64,000 bases of DNA from Streptomyces noursei ATCC 11455 (GTDB lineage: Bacteria; Actinomycetota; Actinomycetes; Streptomycetales; Streptomycetaceae). A program made the translations under genes and the position numbers. The number at the start of each line of letters is the position of its first letter. The stretch's first letter is position 1. The notes under the pieces are model-generated. The model made no database searches, was not told the DNA's origin, and saw only the letters and a list, made by a program, of their open reading frames with translations. The stretch is taken from the NCBI RefSeq assembly GCF_001704275.1, contig NZ_CP011533.1, positions 7,502,001 to 7,566,000 of the forward strand, given 5' to 3'. Shown piece after piece: positions 34,778 to 43,117 of the stretch.

Positions 34778-35539
34778 ATGGGCACTTCGACGGGCGGCAA
34801 GGGATCGCTGGAGGGTGCGGTCATCGCGGTGGCCGGAGCGGCCGGCCCGGCGGGCCGCGCCACCCTGCTGCGGCTGGCCGAGGCCGGCGCGGTGGTGGTC
34901 GGCTCGGACGCCAACCCCGAGCGGCTGGCCGAGGCCGTCGACGCGGCCCGCTACGCCCACGGCGGCGCCACGGTCATCGGCGAGACCGTCGACCTCCTCG
35001 ACCTCGACCAGACCCGCGAATGGGCGGCCCGTACGGAGAAGGAATTCGGCCGGGTGGACGGCGTGGTCCACCTCGTCGGCGGCTGGCGCGGCTGCTCGAC
35101 GTTCACCGAGACCGACCTGGCGGACTGGGACACCCTGCACAAGCTGCTGATCCGCACCGTCCAGCACACCTCCCTCGCCTTCAGCGAGGCGCTCGAACGC
35201 AGCGGCAACGGCCGCTACGTGCTGATCAGCGCGGCCGGCGCCAGCAAGCCCACCGCGGGCAACGCCGCCTACGCCGCGGCCAAGGCGGCCGCCGAGGCGT
35301 GGACCCTCGCCATGGCCGACGGCTTCCGCAAGGCGGGGGGCGAGGGCGGACCGCGCGCCGCGGCTGCCATCCTGATCGTGAAGGCGCTCGTCAACGACCA
35401 GATGCGCGCCGAGCGACCGAACGCCAAGTTCGCGGGCTTCACCGACGTCACGGAGCTGGCCGAGGCCATCGCCGGTGTCTGGGACCGGCCCGCCCAGGAA
35501 GTGAATGGACAGCGTCTGTGGCTGACCCCCAAGCCGTGA
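34778..35539 (+). CDS. SDR-family NAD(P)-dependent oxidoreductase
   Basis: A 253-residue classical SDR. The cofactor loop is variant: VIAVAGAAGPAGRATLLRLA in place of TGxxxGxG. HLVGGWRG follows the NNAG-position strand. The catalytic set is S-x-x-x in ISAAGASKP, Y165 and K169 (NAAYAAAKAA). The ATG at 34778 has ACGAGGAGGCGACGG upstream. It lies 95 bp after DUF6421 and overlaps the downstream PLP-enzyme start, so translation is probably coupled. Confidence 0.88.
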   Translation: MGTSTGGKGSLEGAVIAVAGAAGPAGRATLLRLAEAGAVVVGSDANPERLAEAVDAARYAHGGATVIGETVDLLDLDQTREWAARTEKEFGRVDGVVHLVGGWRGCSTFTETDLADWDTLHKLLIRTVQHTSLAFSEALERSGNGRYVLISAAGASKPTAGNAAYAAAKAAAEAWTLAMADGFRKAGGEGGPRAAAAILIVKALVNDQMRAERPNAKFAGFTDVTELAEAIAGVWDRPAQEVNGQRLWLTPKP

Positions 35540-36606
35540 ACCGGGCGAAGACCGACGCCCGGCAGCACCACGACCCGCAGATCCGCGGCTTCGCCAGCGA
35601 CAACTACGCCGGTGCGCACCCCGAGGTGCTCGCCGCGCTCGCCCTCGCCAACGGCGGCCACCAGGTCGCCTACGGCGAGGACGACTACACCGAGCACCTC
35701 CAGCGCGTCTTCCGCAGCCACTTCGGACAGCGCGCCCAGGTGTTCCCGGTGTTCAACGGCACCGGCGCCAACGTCGTCGCGCTCCAGGCCGTCACCGACC
35801 GCTGGGGCGCGGTGATCGCCGCCGACACCGCGCACATCAACGTCGACGAGTGCGGTGCCCCGGAGCGGATCGGCGGCCTCAAGCTGCTCACCGTCCCCAC
35901 TCCGGACGGCAAGCTCACCCCCGAGCTGATCGACCGCCAGGCGTGGGGCTGGGACGACGAGCACCGCGCCATGCCGCAGGTCGTCTCGATCGCCCAGAGC
36001 ACCGAACTCGGCACCGTCTACACCCCGGACGAGGTCCGCGCCATCTGCGACCACGCCCACGAGCGCAACATGCTCGTCCACCTCGACGGCTCCCGGATAG
36101 CCAACGCCGCCGCCACCCTCGACGTCCCCATGCGCGCCTTCACCAACGCCGTGGGCGTCGACATCCTCTCCTTCGGCGGCACCAAGAACGGCGCGGTCTT
36201 CGGCGAGGCCGTCGTGGTCCTCAACCCGGACGCGGTCCGCGCCATGAAGCACCTGCGCAAGCTCTCCATGCAGCTGGCGTCCAAGATGCGCTTCGTCTCC
36301 GTCCAACTGGAGGCGCTGCTGGCCAAGGACCTCTGGCTCCGCAACGCCCGCCACGCCAACACCATGGCCCAGCGCCTGGCCGCCGGCGTCCGCGAGATCC
36401 CCGGCATCGAGATCCTCTACCCCGTCCAGTCCAACGGCGTCTTCGCCCGCCTCCCGCACGAGGTCAGCGAACGCCTCCAGAAGCGCTTCCGCTTCTACTT
36501 CTGGGACGAGCAGGACGGGGTGGTCCGCTGGATGTGCGCCTTCGACACGTCGGAGTCCGACGTGGACGCGTTCCTTTCGGCGATCCGCGAGGAAATGGGC
36601 CGATAA
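35518..36606 (+). CDS. threonine-aldolase/beta-eliminating-lyase-like PLP enzyme
   Basis: A 362-residue fold-type I PLP enzyme of the low-specificity threonine aldolase group. The N-terminal GFASDNYAGAHPEVLAALA is diagnostic. PLP contacts are FNGTGANVVALQA, LHLDGSRIANA (D190) and the Schiff-base K223 in SFGGTKNG. It cleaves or forms beta-hydroxy-amino acids, or eliminates from them. The start is either GTG 35518 or GTG 35536 (which overlaps the SDR stop as GTGA); the first has a GGA 8 nt upstream. It is the last gene of the DUF6421-SDR operon. Confidence 0.9.
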   Translation: MADPQAVNRAKTDARQHHDPQIRGFASDNYAGAHPEVLAALALANGGHQVAYGEDDYTEHLQRVFRSHFGQRAQVFPVFNGTGANVVALQAVTDRWGAVIAADTAHINVDECGAPERIGGLKLLTVPTPDGKLTPELIDRQAWGWDDEHRAMPQVVSIAQSTELGTVYTPDEVRAICDHAHERNMLVHLDGSRIANAAATLDVPMRAFTNAVGVDILSFGGTKNGAVFGEAVVVLNPDAVRAMKHLRKLSMQLASKMRFVSVQLEALLAKDLWLRNARHANTMAQRLAAGVREIPGIEILYPVQSNGVFARLPHEVSERLQKRFRFYFWDEQDGVVRWMCAFDTSESDVDAFLSAIREEMGR

Positions 36607-36686
36607 GGGCTTTTCCCTCACCCCTCACCCCACAGCCCCGTCCCCTCCCGTTGGTGGGTGGATTCCAGACCGTAGGGGTGCGCCTG

Positions 36687-36977
36687 GGTGGGTCCCTGCG
36701 GGTGCGTTGGCGGAGTACTGACGGCCGTCAGGGGACCACTGACCTCAGCCCTCATCCACCGTCTTCATGACCCTCAACGGGAGGGGGCGGGCCGGAGGGG
36801 GTGGTGTGCAGGACGTAAAGCGCAGCAGTCCTGCACACCGCCCCCGCAGGCCCGTCACCGCACCCGACAGCCCCGCGCAGCGGACAACGCAACAGACAAC
36901 GGCCCAGCCCCGCGCAGCGGAACCGCAGGCGCACAAGGCGAACCCCCACGGCGGGACACCCGACAACGTGGGAAGCC
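36687..36977 (+). repeat. dispersed intergenic hairpin element, copy 1
   Basis: About 290 bp. The left module (GGGTCCCTGCGGGTGCGTTG) leads to CTTCATGACCCTCAACGGGA. The core hairpin has arms 36797-36814 and 36828-36845, 18 bp with one T/G mismatch that would be a G-U wobble in RNA, and the loop GTAAAGCGCAGCA. The right tail carries CCGCGCAGCGGACAACGC and ends near CGGGACACCCGACAACGTGG. It lies between the PLP-enzyme gene and the B3/B4 gene, both on the plus strand. Related copies are at 50549, 50800 and 59640. Confidence 0.85.
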
Positions 36978-37103
36978 AGTCCAATGCGCTGGACCGAGAG
37001 GTACCGTTTGCTGAACCGCCCGTCGGCATGCTCCAATGCCGGAGGAGGCCGTCGCCCGGCCTCGACTTTGGCAGATGTTCCCGAGAGCTCCGAGGTACGG
37101 CCC

Positions 37104-37808
37104 ATGATCCGCACCCTGCACGTCGCCGACGAGGTGCGTGCCCTCGCGCCCGGTTTCGGCTATCTCGCCGTGGAGGCGCACGGCCTGACCAACGGACCCA
37201 GCGACGAGTTCAGTTCGGCGCTGCTGGACGAGGCCGCCCGGCGGCTCGTCGCGCGGCTCGACGGCCGGGCGCCGCAGGACGATCCGCACATCGCCGCCTG
37301 GCGCGCCGCTTACACCGCGTTCGGCTGCAAGCCCTCCCGTACGCGCAATTCCGCCGAGGCGCTCGCCAAGCGTGCCCTGGCCGACGGCGGGCTGCCGCGG
37401 ATCAACCGGCTGGTCGACGTCTACAACGCGATCAGCGTCGCGCACCTGATCCCGGTCGGTGGTGAGGACCTGGACCGGATCCAGGGGGAGATGCGGCTCG
37501 TCCGGGCCGCCGGCGACGAGCCGTTCGCCACCGCCGCCGGCGGGGCGGAGGCGGTGGAGCACCCCGAGGCGGGCGAGGTGGTCTGGTGCGACGACGAGGG
37601 CGTGACCTGTCGGCGCTGGAACTGGCGGCAGGGTGTGCGCACCCGGCTCACCGAGGGGTCGGTCAACGCGCTCTTCCTGCTGGAGCGGATGGCGCCGATG
37701 ACGTGGGACGAGCTGCGGACCGCGGGCACCGAGCTCGCCGAGGCGCTGGAGAAGGCGTGCCCGGGTGCCCGCGTCGAGGTGGGAGAGGTCTGGGCGCAGG
37801 AATCCTGA
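37104..37808 (+). CDS. B3/B4 tRNA-binding-domain protein
   Basis: A 234-residue stand-alone version of the B3/B4 domain of phenylalanyl-tRNA synthetase beta chain. Typical features are AWRAAYTAFGCKPSRTRNSA, LPRINRLVDVYNAISVAHLI and PEAGEVVWCDDEGVTCRRWN. Free-standing B3/B4 proteins may edit or bind mischarged tRNA or small molecules, and their role in Streptomyces is not established. The ATG at 37104 has GAGG 8 nt upstream. It converges on the PlsC gene. Confidence 0.87.
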   Translation: MIRTLHVADEVRALAPGFGYLAVEAHGLTNGPSDEFSSALLDEAARRLVARLDGRAPQDDPHIAAWRAAYTAFGCKPSRTRNSAEALAKRALADGGLPRINRLVDVYNAISVAHLIPVGGEDLDRIQGEMRLVRAAGDEPFATAAGGAEAVEHPEAGEVVWCDDEGVTCRRWNWRQGVRTRLTEGSVNALFLLERMAPMTWDELRTAGTELAEALEKACPGARVEVGEVWAQES

Positions 37809-37819
37809 GCCCGGGAGAC

Positions 37820-37900
37820 TAGGGCCTGTCCGATGGGTCAGGGTCGGCAAGGCCGTGCCAGACGCCACGGACCCGGCCATGACCCGTCGGACAGGCCCTA
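37820..37900. mobile_element. TA-flanked 77-bp palindromic element (MITE-like) or terminator
   Basis: GGGCCTGTCCGATGGGTCA (37822-37840) and TGACCCGTCGGACAGGCCC (37880-37898) are 19-bp inverted repeats with one mismatch. The whole is bounded by TA on both sides (37820-37821 and 37899-37900), as for IS630/Tc1-type insertions. It lies exactly between convergent genes and supplies the TAG stop of the PlsC gene. A strong bidirectional terminator is the alternative, and it may serve as both. Confidence 0.55.
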
Positions 37901-38611
37901 TGCGCCGCCGCCGGGGGCCGGGGCCGTGCCGCCGAGGTGGGCCGGGATCCACCAGGTGTCCTCGGCGTCCCGGGGGCGTACGGGGTAGGCGCGCTGGGCG
38001 GCCTCCAGCAGGTCCTGGACGCGGGCCCGCAGCCGGTCAGTGATCTTCTCGGCCTGCTCGGCCGGGTCGGCCTCGACCGGCTCGCCCACCCGGATCGTTA
38101 TCGGGAAGTGCTGGCGGCCCAACTGGCGCTTGTGGCCCTTGGTCCACAGCCGCTGGGTGCCCCACAGCGCCATCGGGAGCAGCGGGACGCCGGCCTCCTG
38201 GGCCAGCCGTGCCGCGCCCGACTTGAAGTTCTTCAGGGTGAACGACTCGGAGATCGTCGCCTCCGGGAAGACCCCGATGATCTCCCCGGAACGCAGCGCG
38301 GAGAGTGCGTGCTTGTAGGCGTGCATGCCCTGCGTCCGGTCCACCGGGATGTGCTTCATGGCCCGCATCAGCGGCCCGGAGACCTTGTGGCGGAAGACCG
38401 ATTCCTTCGCCATGAAGCGCACCAGGCGCTTGGCCGGGCGCGCCGCCAGCCCGCAGAAGACGAAGTCCAGATAGCCGATGTGATTGCTCACCAGTACCGC
38501 CCCGCCGCGCTGCGGGATGTGCTCGGTGCCGGCGATGTCGAACTTCAGGTCCATCGTCTTGAAGAGCGTGCGGGCGGCGCCGATGACGGGCGGGTAGACG
38601 AACTCGGCCAT
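37898..38611 (-). CDS. 1-acylglycerol-3-phosphate acyltransferase (PlsC family)
   Basis: A 237-residue PlsC-type acyltransferase for phospholipid synthesis at the membrane. Motif I is SNHIGYLDFVF (H-x4-D), motif II MAKESVFRHKVSGPLMRAMK, motif III GVFPEATISES (FPEGTRS variant with Ala for Gly) and motif IV VPLLPMALWG. The length is normal. The stop codon (37898-37900) lies in the flank of the palindromic element. A good -10 sequence (TAGGTT on the minus strand, 38659-38664) lies about 50 nt upstream of the ATG at 38611. Confidence 0.9.
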   Translation of the reverse strand: MAEFVYPPVIGAARTLFKTMDLKFDIAGTEHIPQRGGAVLVSNHIGYLDFVFCGLAARPAKRLVRFMAKESVFRHKVSGPLMRAMKHIPVDRTQGMHAYKHALSALRSGEIIGVFPEATISESFTLKNFKSGAARLAQEAGVPLLPMALWGTQRLWTKGHKRQLGRQHFPITIRVGEPVEADPAEQAEKITDRLRARVQDLLEAAQRAYPVRPRDAEDTWWIPAHLGGTAPAPGGGA

Positions 38612-39065
38612 GTCCGGGGGACCCCTTCTCTGTGCCTGGGGAGGGTTCTCCCGGCGGAAACCTACGCAGTCGTAACTCTGCGGCTCCGGAGATCGTGCCC
38701 GATGTCCGCCCCTGCGGCCAGCGCCCGAGCCGCCCGGAGCGGGAGATTCTCGTCACGTGGGCGGGGAAAACCGCAGGTCTCGGCCGGTTGCCCGGCGCAG
38801 GGGACGGTACACCCGGCACCTCGGGCAGCGGCCCGACCACCGGCCCTTCTCCGTGCCCGTGTGTGCGGGGTGTCCGCCCTGCCGGCCCCGCTCGCCGTCG
38901 GGTCGGTCCGCCGTTCCGCGGGGGCGGAACCCCGCCCGCCGACGTCCGGTGGGTGGTCCCGGGAATCTTTGTGGTCGGGTGAACGCTGCACCCTGGGATG
39001 ACGGGGACGGCAGGGCGCCTCGTGCGCGTCGCGGTGTTCGTGGCGGCGGGCCGGCGCCCTCGGCC
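38612..39065. other. noncoding region
   Basis: About 450 bp without a credible gene. It holds the probable PlsC promoter (-10 TAGGTT on the minus strand at 38659-38664) and GC-rich sequence leading to the thioredoxin gene. I see no other signal. Confidence 0.5.
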
Positions 39066-39090
39066 TCCCTCCGTCGCGGCGACGGAGGGA
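39066..39090 (+). terminator. 11-bp hairpin 16 nt before the thioredoxin start
   Basis: TCCCTCCGTCG (39066-39076) and CGACGGAGGGA (39080-39090) pair perfectly around CGG. Its place just before the ribosome site GGAAGGACGAAG suggests a leader structure affecting expression, or the end of an upstream transcript. Confidence 0.5.
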
Positions 39091-39106
39091 CGACGGAAGG
39101 ACGAAG

Positions 39107-39439
39107 GTGCGCAAGCGGGACGACGAGGCGCGGCTGGATGCCGCGGGGATCGGTGCGGAACTGGGGGAGCGGGCGACCCTCGTCCAGTTCTCCAGCGCCT
39201 TCTGCCAGCCCTGCCGGGCCACCCGGCGCATCCTCGCCGAGGTCGCCGGGATGGTCGACGGCGTGGCCCATGTGGAGATCGACGCGGAGGACCGGCTGGA
39301 CCTGGTGCGGCGCCTGGGCGTCCTGCGCACGCCGACGGTCCTGGTGCTCGACCGGCACGGTGCGATCGTCCGCCGCGCCTCGGGCCAACCGCGGAAGGCC
39401 GACGTCATCGCGGCGTTGGGGGCGGCGGTCAGTGATTGA
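39107..39439 (+). CDS. thioredoxin-family protein (CQPC active site)
   Basis: A 110-residue thioredoxin fold protein. The active site is FSSAFCQPCRATRR (C33, C36) with Gln-Pro in place of the Gly-Pro of thioredoxin, then the cis-Pro loop RTPTVLVLDRHG. It has no signal peptide, so a cytosolic disulfide reductase is expected. The GTG at 39107 follows GGAAGGACGAAG. It is a single gene before the cysteine leader peptide and flavin reductase. Confidence 0.88.
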   Translation: MRKRDDEARLDAAGIGAELGERATLVQFSSAFCQPCRATRRILAEVAGMVDGVAHVEIDAEDRLDLVRRLGVLRTPTVLVLDRHGAIVRRASGQPRKADVIAALGAAVSD

Positions 39440-39497
39440 TCTCCCAGATGCCCGGCGGCACTTGACGCTGCGGGGCGCGCCTCGTCAGCCTGACGTG

Positions 39498-39584
39498 ATG
39501 CGGCCAGGAATTCCCCTCCTTCTGTACGGACGCGCGCACGTCGACCTTCTGCGGACCGCCAGCGCGCGCTGTCCCGGCGCGTGA
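39498..39584 (+). CDS. putative leader peptide of the HVDLxR-Cys type
   Basis: A 28-codon frame, ATG 39498 to TGA 39584, reading LLLYGRAHVDLLRTASARC and ending PGA. The RxHVDL(L)R-AS--C pattern is the conserved actinobacterial leader peptide found upstream of sulfur and redox genes, where a late Cys codon is thought to couple translation to cysteine supply. It lies 86 nt before the flavin reductase on the same strand. A GC-rich hairpin-capable segment (CCGCCCGCCGTTCGGCCGCC) follows. Confidence 0.8.
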   Translation: MRPGIPLLLYGRAHVDLLRTASARCPGA

Positions 39585-39670
39585 GCAGCGACGACACCCC
39601 TGCCGCCGCCCGCCGTTCGGCCGCCGGCGGCCCCGCCCGGGCTCGTAGCCCACAGCAGAAGGACAACTCC

Positions 39671-40177
39671 ATGACGGCCTCGCCCGATGTCGGCACGCCC
39701 CGCACCGCCTCCCCCGAACTTCTGCGTTCCGTCTTCCGTCAGCACGCCGCGGGCGTCGCGGTGATCACGGCGGCCGGCTCCGGACCCGTCGGCTTCACCG
39801 CCACCTCCCTCACCTCCGTGGCCGCCGAGCCCCCGCTGCTCTCCTTCGGCATAGGCACCGGCGCCTCCAGTTGGCCGACCGTCTCCGAGGCCGAGCACAT
39901 AGGCGTCCACATCCTCGGCGAGCACCAGCAGGAGCTGGCCGCCACGTTCGCCCGCAGCGGCGCCGACCGGTTCGGCCCGGCCACCTCCTGGCGCACCGGT
40001 CCCGAGGGCGTGCCCCTGTTGGACGGCGTGTTGGCCTGGTTGGTGTGCAGGGTCGTGGCCCGGATCCCGGCCGGCGACCACCGGATCGTGCTCGCCCAGC
40101 CGGTCGTCGGCGACCCCGCGGGGCCGGGGCGGCCGCTCCTCTACCACCAAGGCCGCTTCAACGCGTTGCGCGACTGA
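39671..40177 (+). CDS. flavin reductase-like FMN-binding protein
   Basis: A 168-residue flavin reductase domain protein (HpaC/SsuE-replacing type). Motifs are FRQHAAGVAVITAAGSGPVG, FTATSLTSVAAEPPLLSFGI and HHQGRF-like YHQGRFNALRD at the C-terminus. It supplies reduced FMN/FAD to a monooxygenase. The leader peptide upstream suggests a link to cysteine or sulfonate metabolism. The ATG at 39671 has AGAAGGACAACTCC upstream. No partner monooxygenase is adjacent. Confidence 0.88.
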   Translation: MTASPDVGTPRTASPELLRSVFRQHAAGVAVITAAGSGPVGFTATSLTSVAAEPPLLSFGIGTGASSWPTVSEAEHIGVHILGEHQQELAATFARSGADRFGPATSWRTGPEGVPLLDGVLAWLVCRVVARIPAGDHRIVLAQPVVGDPAGPGRPLLYHQGRFNALRD

Positions 40178-40389
40178 CGGGTTCCTCCGGACCTGCTTCG
40201 TCGCCCGATCAGGGCCGTTGGGAAGGTCACATTTCGACGGCCTTGATTCGGGGCAACAGAGTGTATGTACTGGCGAGTAATATGACGGTCGGCGCGGGGA
40301 TCCGTATCCGACCGGGAGCCGCCCCGTGAGGCGCCTATGCTGCCAGCACAAGGCAGTTCTGAAGAGACGAAGCAGGTAGGAGAGCCGGC

Positions 40390-41178
40390 GTGAGCTTGAG
40401 GATCGTTGTCTGTGTGAAGTACGTGCCCGACGCCACCGGCGACCGGCACTTCGCCGAGGACCTGACCGTCGACCGGGACGACGTGGACGGTCTCCTCTCG
40501 GAGCTCGACGAGTACGCCGTCGAGCAGGCCCTGCAGATCAAGGAAGCCAACGACGGCGAGGCCGAGATCACGGTCCTGACCGTCGGCCCCGAGGACGCCA
40601 CCGACGCGCTGCGCAAGGCGCTGTCGATGGGTGCCGACAAGGCCGTCCACGTCGAGGACGACGACCTGCACGGCACCGACGCGCTCGGCACCTCGCTCGT
40701 GCTCGCCAAGGCCATCGAGAAGACCGGCTACGACGTCGTGGTCTGCGGTATGGCCTCCACCGACGGCACCATGGGTGTGCTGCCCGCGCTGCTCGCCGAG
40801 CGGCTCGGCGTGCCGCAGGCGACCCAGCTCTCCCAGGTCGCCGTCGCCGACGGCAAGGTCACCGGCCGCCGGGACGGCGACACCGCCAGCGAGCAGCTGG
40901 AGGCCGCGCTGCCGGCCGTCGTCTCCGTCACCGACCAGTCGGGCGAGGCGCGTTACCCCTCCTTCAAGGGCATCATGGCGGCGAAGAAGAAGCCGCTGGA
41001 GACCCTCGACCTGGACGACCTGGACATCGAGGCGGACGAGGTCGGCCTGGAGGGTGCCTGGACCAAGGTCGAGTCGGCCGACGAGCGCCCGGCCCGTACC
41101 AAGGGCACGATCGTCACGGACGAGGGCGAGGGCGCCAAGCAGCTCGCCGAGTTCCTCGCGGGCCAGAAGTTCATCTAG
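40390..41178 (+). CDS. etfB: electron transfer flavoprotein beta subunit
   Basis: A 262-residue EtfB, which carries AMP and pairs with EtfA to pass electrons from acyl-CoA dehydrogenases to the quinone pool. It starts RIVVCVKYVPDATGDRHFAE. Typical motifs are LLSELDEYAVEQALQIKE and the recognition-loop segment VTDQSGEARYPSFKGIMAAK followed by KKPLETLDL. The GTG at 40390 has GTAGGAGAGCCGGC upstream. It is followed by etfA after 147 bp. Confidence 0.95.
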   Translation: MSLRIVVCVKYVPDATGDRHFAEDLTVDRDDVDGLLSELDEYAVEQALQIKEANDGEAEITVLTVGPEDATDALRKALSMGADKAVHVEDDDLHGTDALGTSLVLAKAIEKTGYDVVVCGMASTDGTMGVLPALLAERLGVPQATQLSQVAVADGKVTGRRDGDTASEQLEAALPAVVSVTDQSGEARYPSFKGIMAAKKKPLETLDLDDLDIEADEVGLEGAWTKVESADERPARTKGTIVTDEGEGAKQLAEFLAGQKFI

Positions 41179-41325
41179 GCCGCGGGTCCGGGGCCCGGCC
41201 CCGGACCGGCACCGCTTCCGCGGTCGGGATCGGGCGTCATCTCCCGCCTCCCCGCCCGTAATTGACGGTCCGTCGGAACCATCCGTCCTCCCTTCGCCCG
41301 CACTCTTCCTGCAGGAGCAATTCCC

Positions 41326-42288
<963 letters not shown>

Positions 42289-42324
42289 CCCGGCCGGGCC
42301 CGCCGAGGCCCACCGGCACCGCAT

Positions 42325-42367
42325 GGCCGAAGGCCCCGTACGCACCGGACGTACGGGGCCTTCGGCC
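42325..42367. terminator. strong bidirectional terminator
   Basis: GGCCGAAGGCCCCGTACG (42325-42342) and its exact complement (42350-42367) form an 18-bp stem with a 7-nt loop between convergent etfA and the DinB-like gene. Confidence 0.92.
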
Positions 42368-42392
42368 GTGCGGCGTCCCGCCGGCCGCCAGG

Positions 42393-42911
42393 TCAGTCCC
42401 CGGTCTCGCCGTCCAGCGCCTCGCGCAGCAGATCCGCGTGCCCGTTGTGCCGCGCGTACTCCTCGATCATGTGGACGTAGACCCAGCGCAGGTTGAGGGT
42501 GCGGCCCCCGCGGACGGTGAAGGTGTCGTCCAGGTCGCGGCCGGCGGCGACCGCGTCGCAGGCCGCGATCTCGGCGCGGAAGGCCGCGTGTTCCGCTTCG
42601 GCCCGGGCCGGGTCGAGGTCGTTGAAGTCGGCGTCCGGGTCCGCTTCGGTGTAGTAGAGGCCGTCGATCTGCTCGCCGGCGAACCGTTGCCGGAACCAGA
42701 CGCGTTCGACGTAGCTCAGATGACGCACCAGGCCGAGCAGGGTGAGCGGGGACGGCGGGGTGGCGGGCCGGGCGAGCTGTTCGCCGGTGAGGCCCGCGCA
42801 CTTGGCGAGCAGGGTGTCACGGTGGAAATCGAGCCAGCCCTGCAGCATCGCGCGCTCGCTCGCGGCGGCGGGTATGTCCCGGCGTTCGATCCGGGGTGCG
42901 GTCCATGTCAT
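42393..42911 (-). CDS. DinB/DUF664-family protein
   Basis: A 172-residue four-helix DinB-superfamily protein, DUF664 type. Likely metal ligands are His in LGLVRHLSYVERVWF and the pair in VHMIEEYARHNGHADLLRE. Family members are thiol-dependent (mycothiol or bacillithiol) S-transferases or isomerases, but the substrate is unknown. The ATG at 42911 (MTWTAPRIERRDIPAAASER) gives the family's usual length; the longer frame is Pro-rich and rejected. Confidence 0.85.
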   Translation of the reverse strand: MTWTAPRIERRDIPAAASERAMLQGWLDFHRDTLLAKCAGLTGEQLARPATPPSPLTLLGLVRHLSYVERVWFRQRFAGEQIDGLYYTEADPDADFNDLDPARAEAEHAAFRAEIAACDAVAAGRDLDDTFTVRGGRTLNLRWVYVHMIEEYARHNGHADLLREALDGETGD

Positions 42912-43005
42912 GAGGGGGATTCTGGGGCGCGGCGGGCGGGTCGCGCCAGGGGGTTGGCGGGCTGGTGCAGGCCGGTGACCTGCGTCGCCACGGCCGGGAA
43001 GGGTG

Positions 43006-43034
43006 TTGACCTCGCCAACCGACAGCACTAGCTT
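43006..43034 (+). promoter_or_regulatory. sigma-HrdB-type promoter of the DUF6986 gene
   Basis: TTGACC (43006-43011), a 17-nt spacer and TAGCTT (43029-43034) match the Streptomyces housekeeping consensus (TTGACN, TAGNNT). Transcription would start near 43041, giving a leader of about 77 nt. Confidence 0.7.
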
Positions 43035-43052
43035 CGCTATACGGATTGTTGA

Positions 43053-43067
43053 TTCCGTTAGACGGAA
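43053..43067 (+). promoter_or_regulatory. operator palindrome TTCCGT-TAG-ACGGAA
   Basis: A perfect 6-bp inverted repeat with a 3-nt centre, placed about 12 bp after the predicted transcription start, an ideal repression site. A related ACGGAT is at 43040-43045. TTCCG/CGGAA half-sites are used by IclR-type regulators in actinobacteria. The regulator is not encoded nearby. Confidence 0.65.
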
Positions 43068-43117
43068 ACGCTCGGGTCGATGGCGACAGCGGGCACAAGC
43101 ACCGGGAGGGTACCGAA

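Noticed and set aside
36767..37465. Proteins containing QDVKRSSPA or QDVKRQQS near the repeat elements
   Set aside because: They are translations of the hairpin loop and flanks, repeated because the DNA element is repeated, not real genes.
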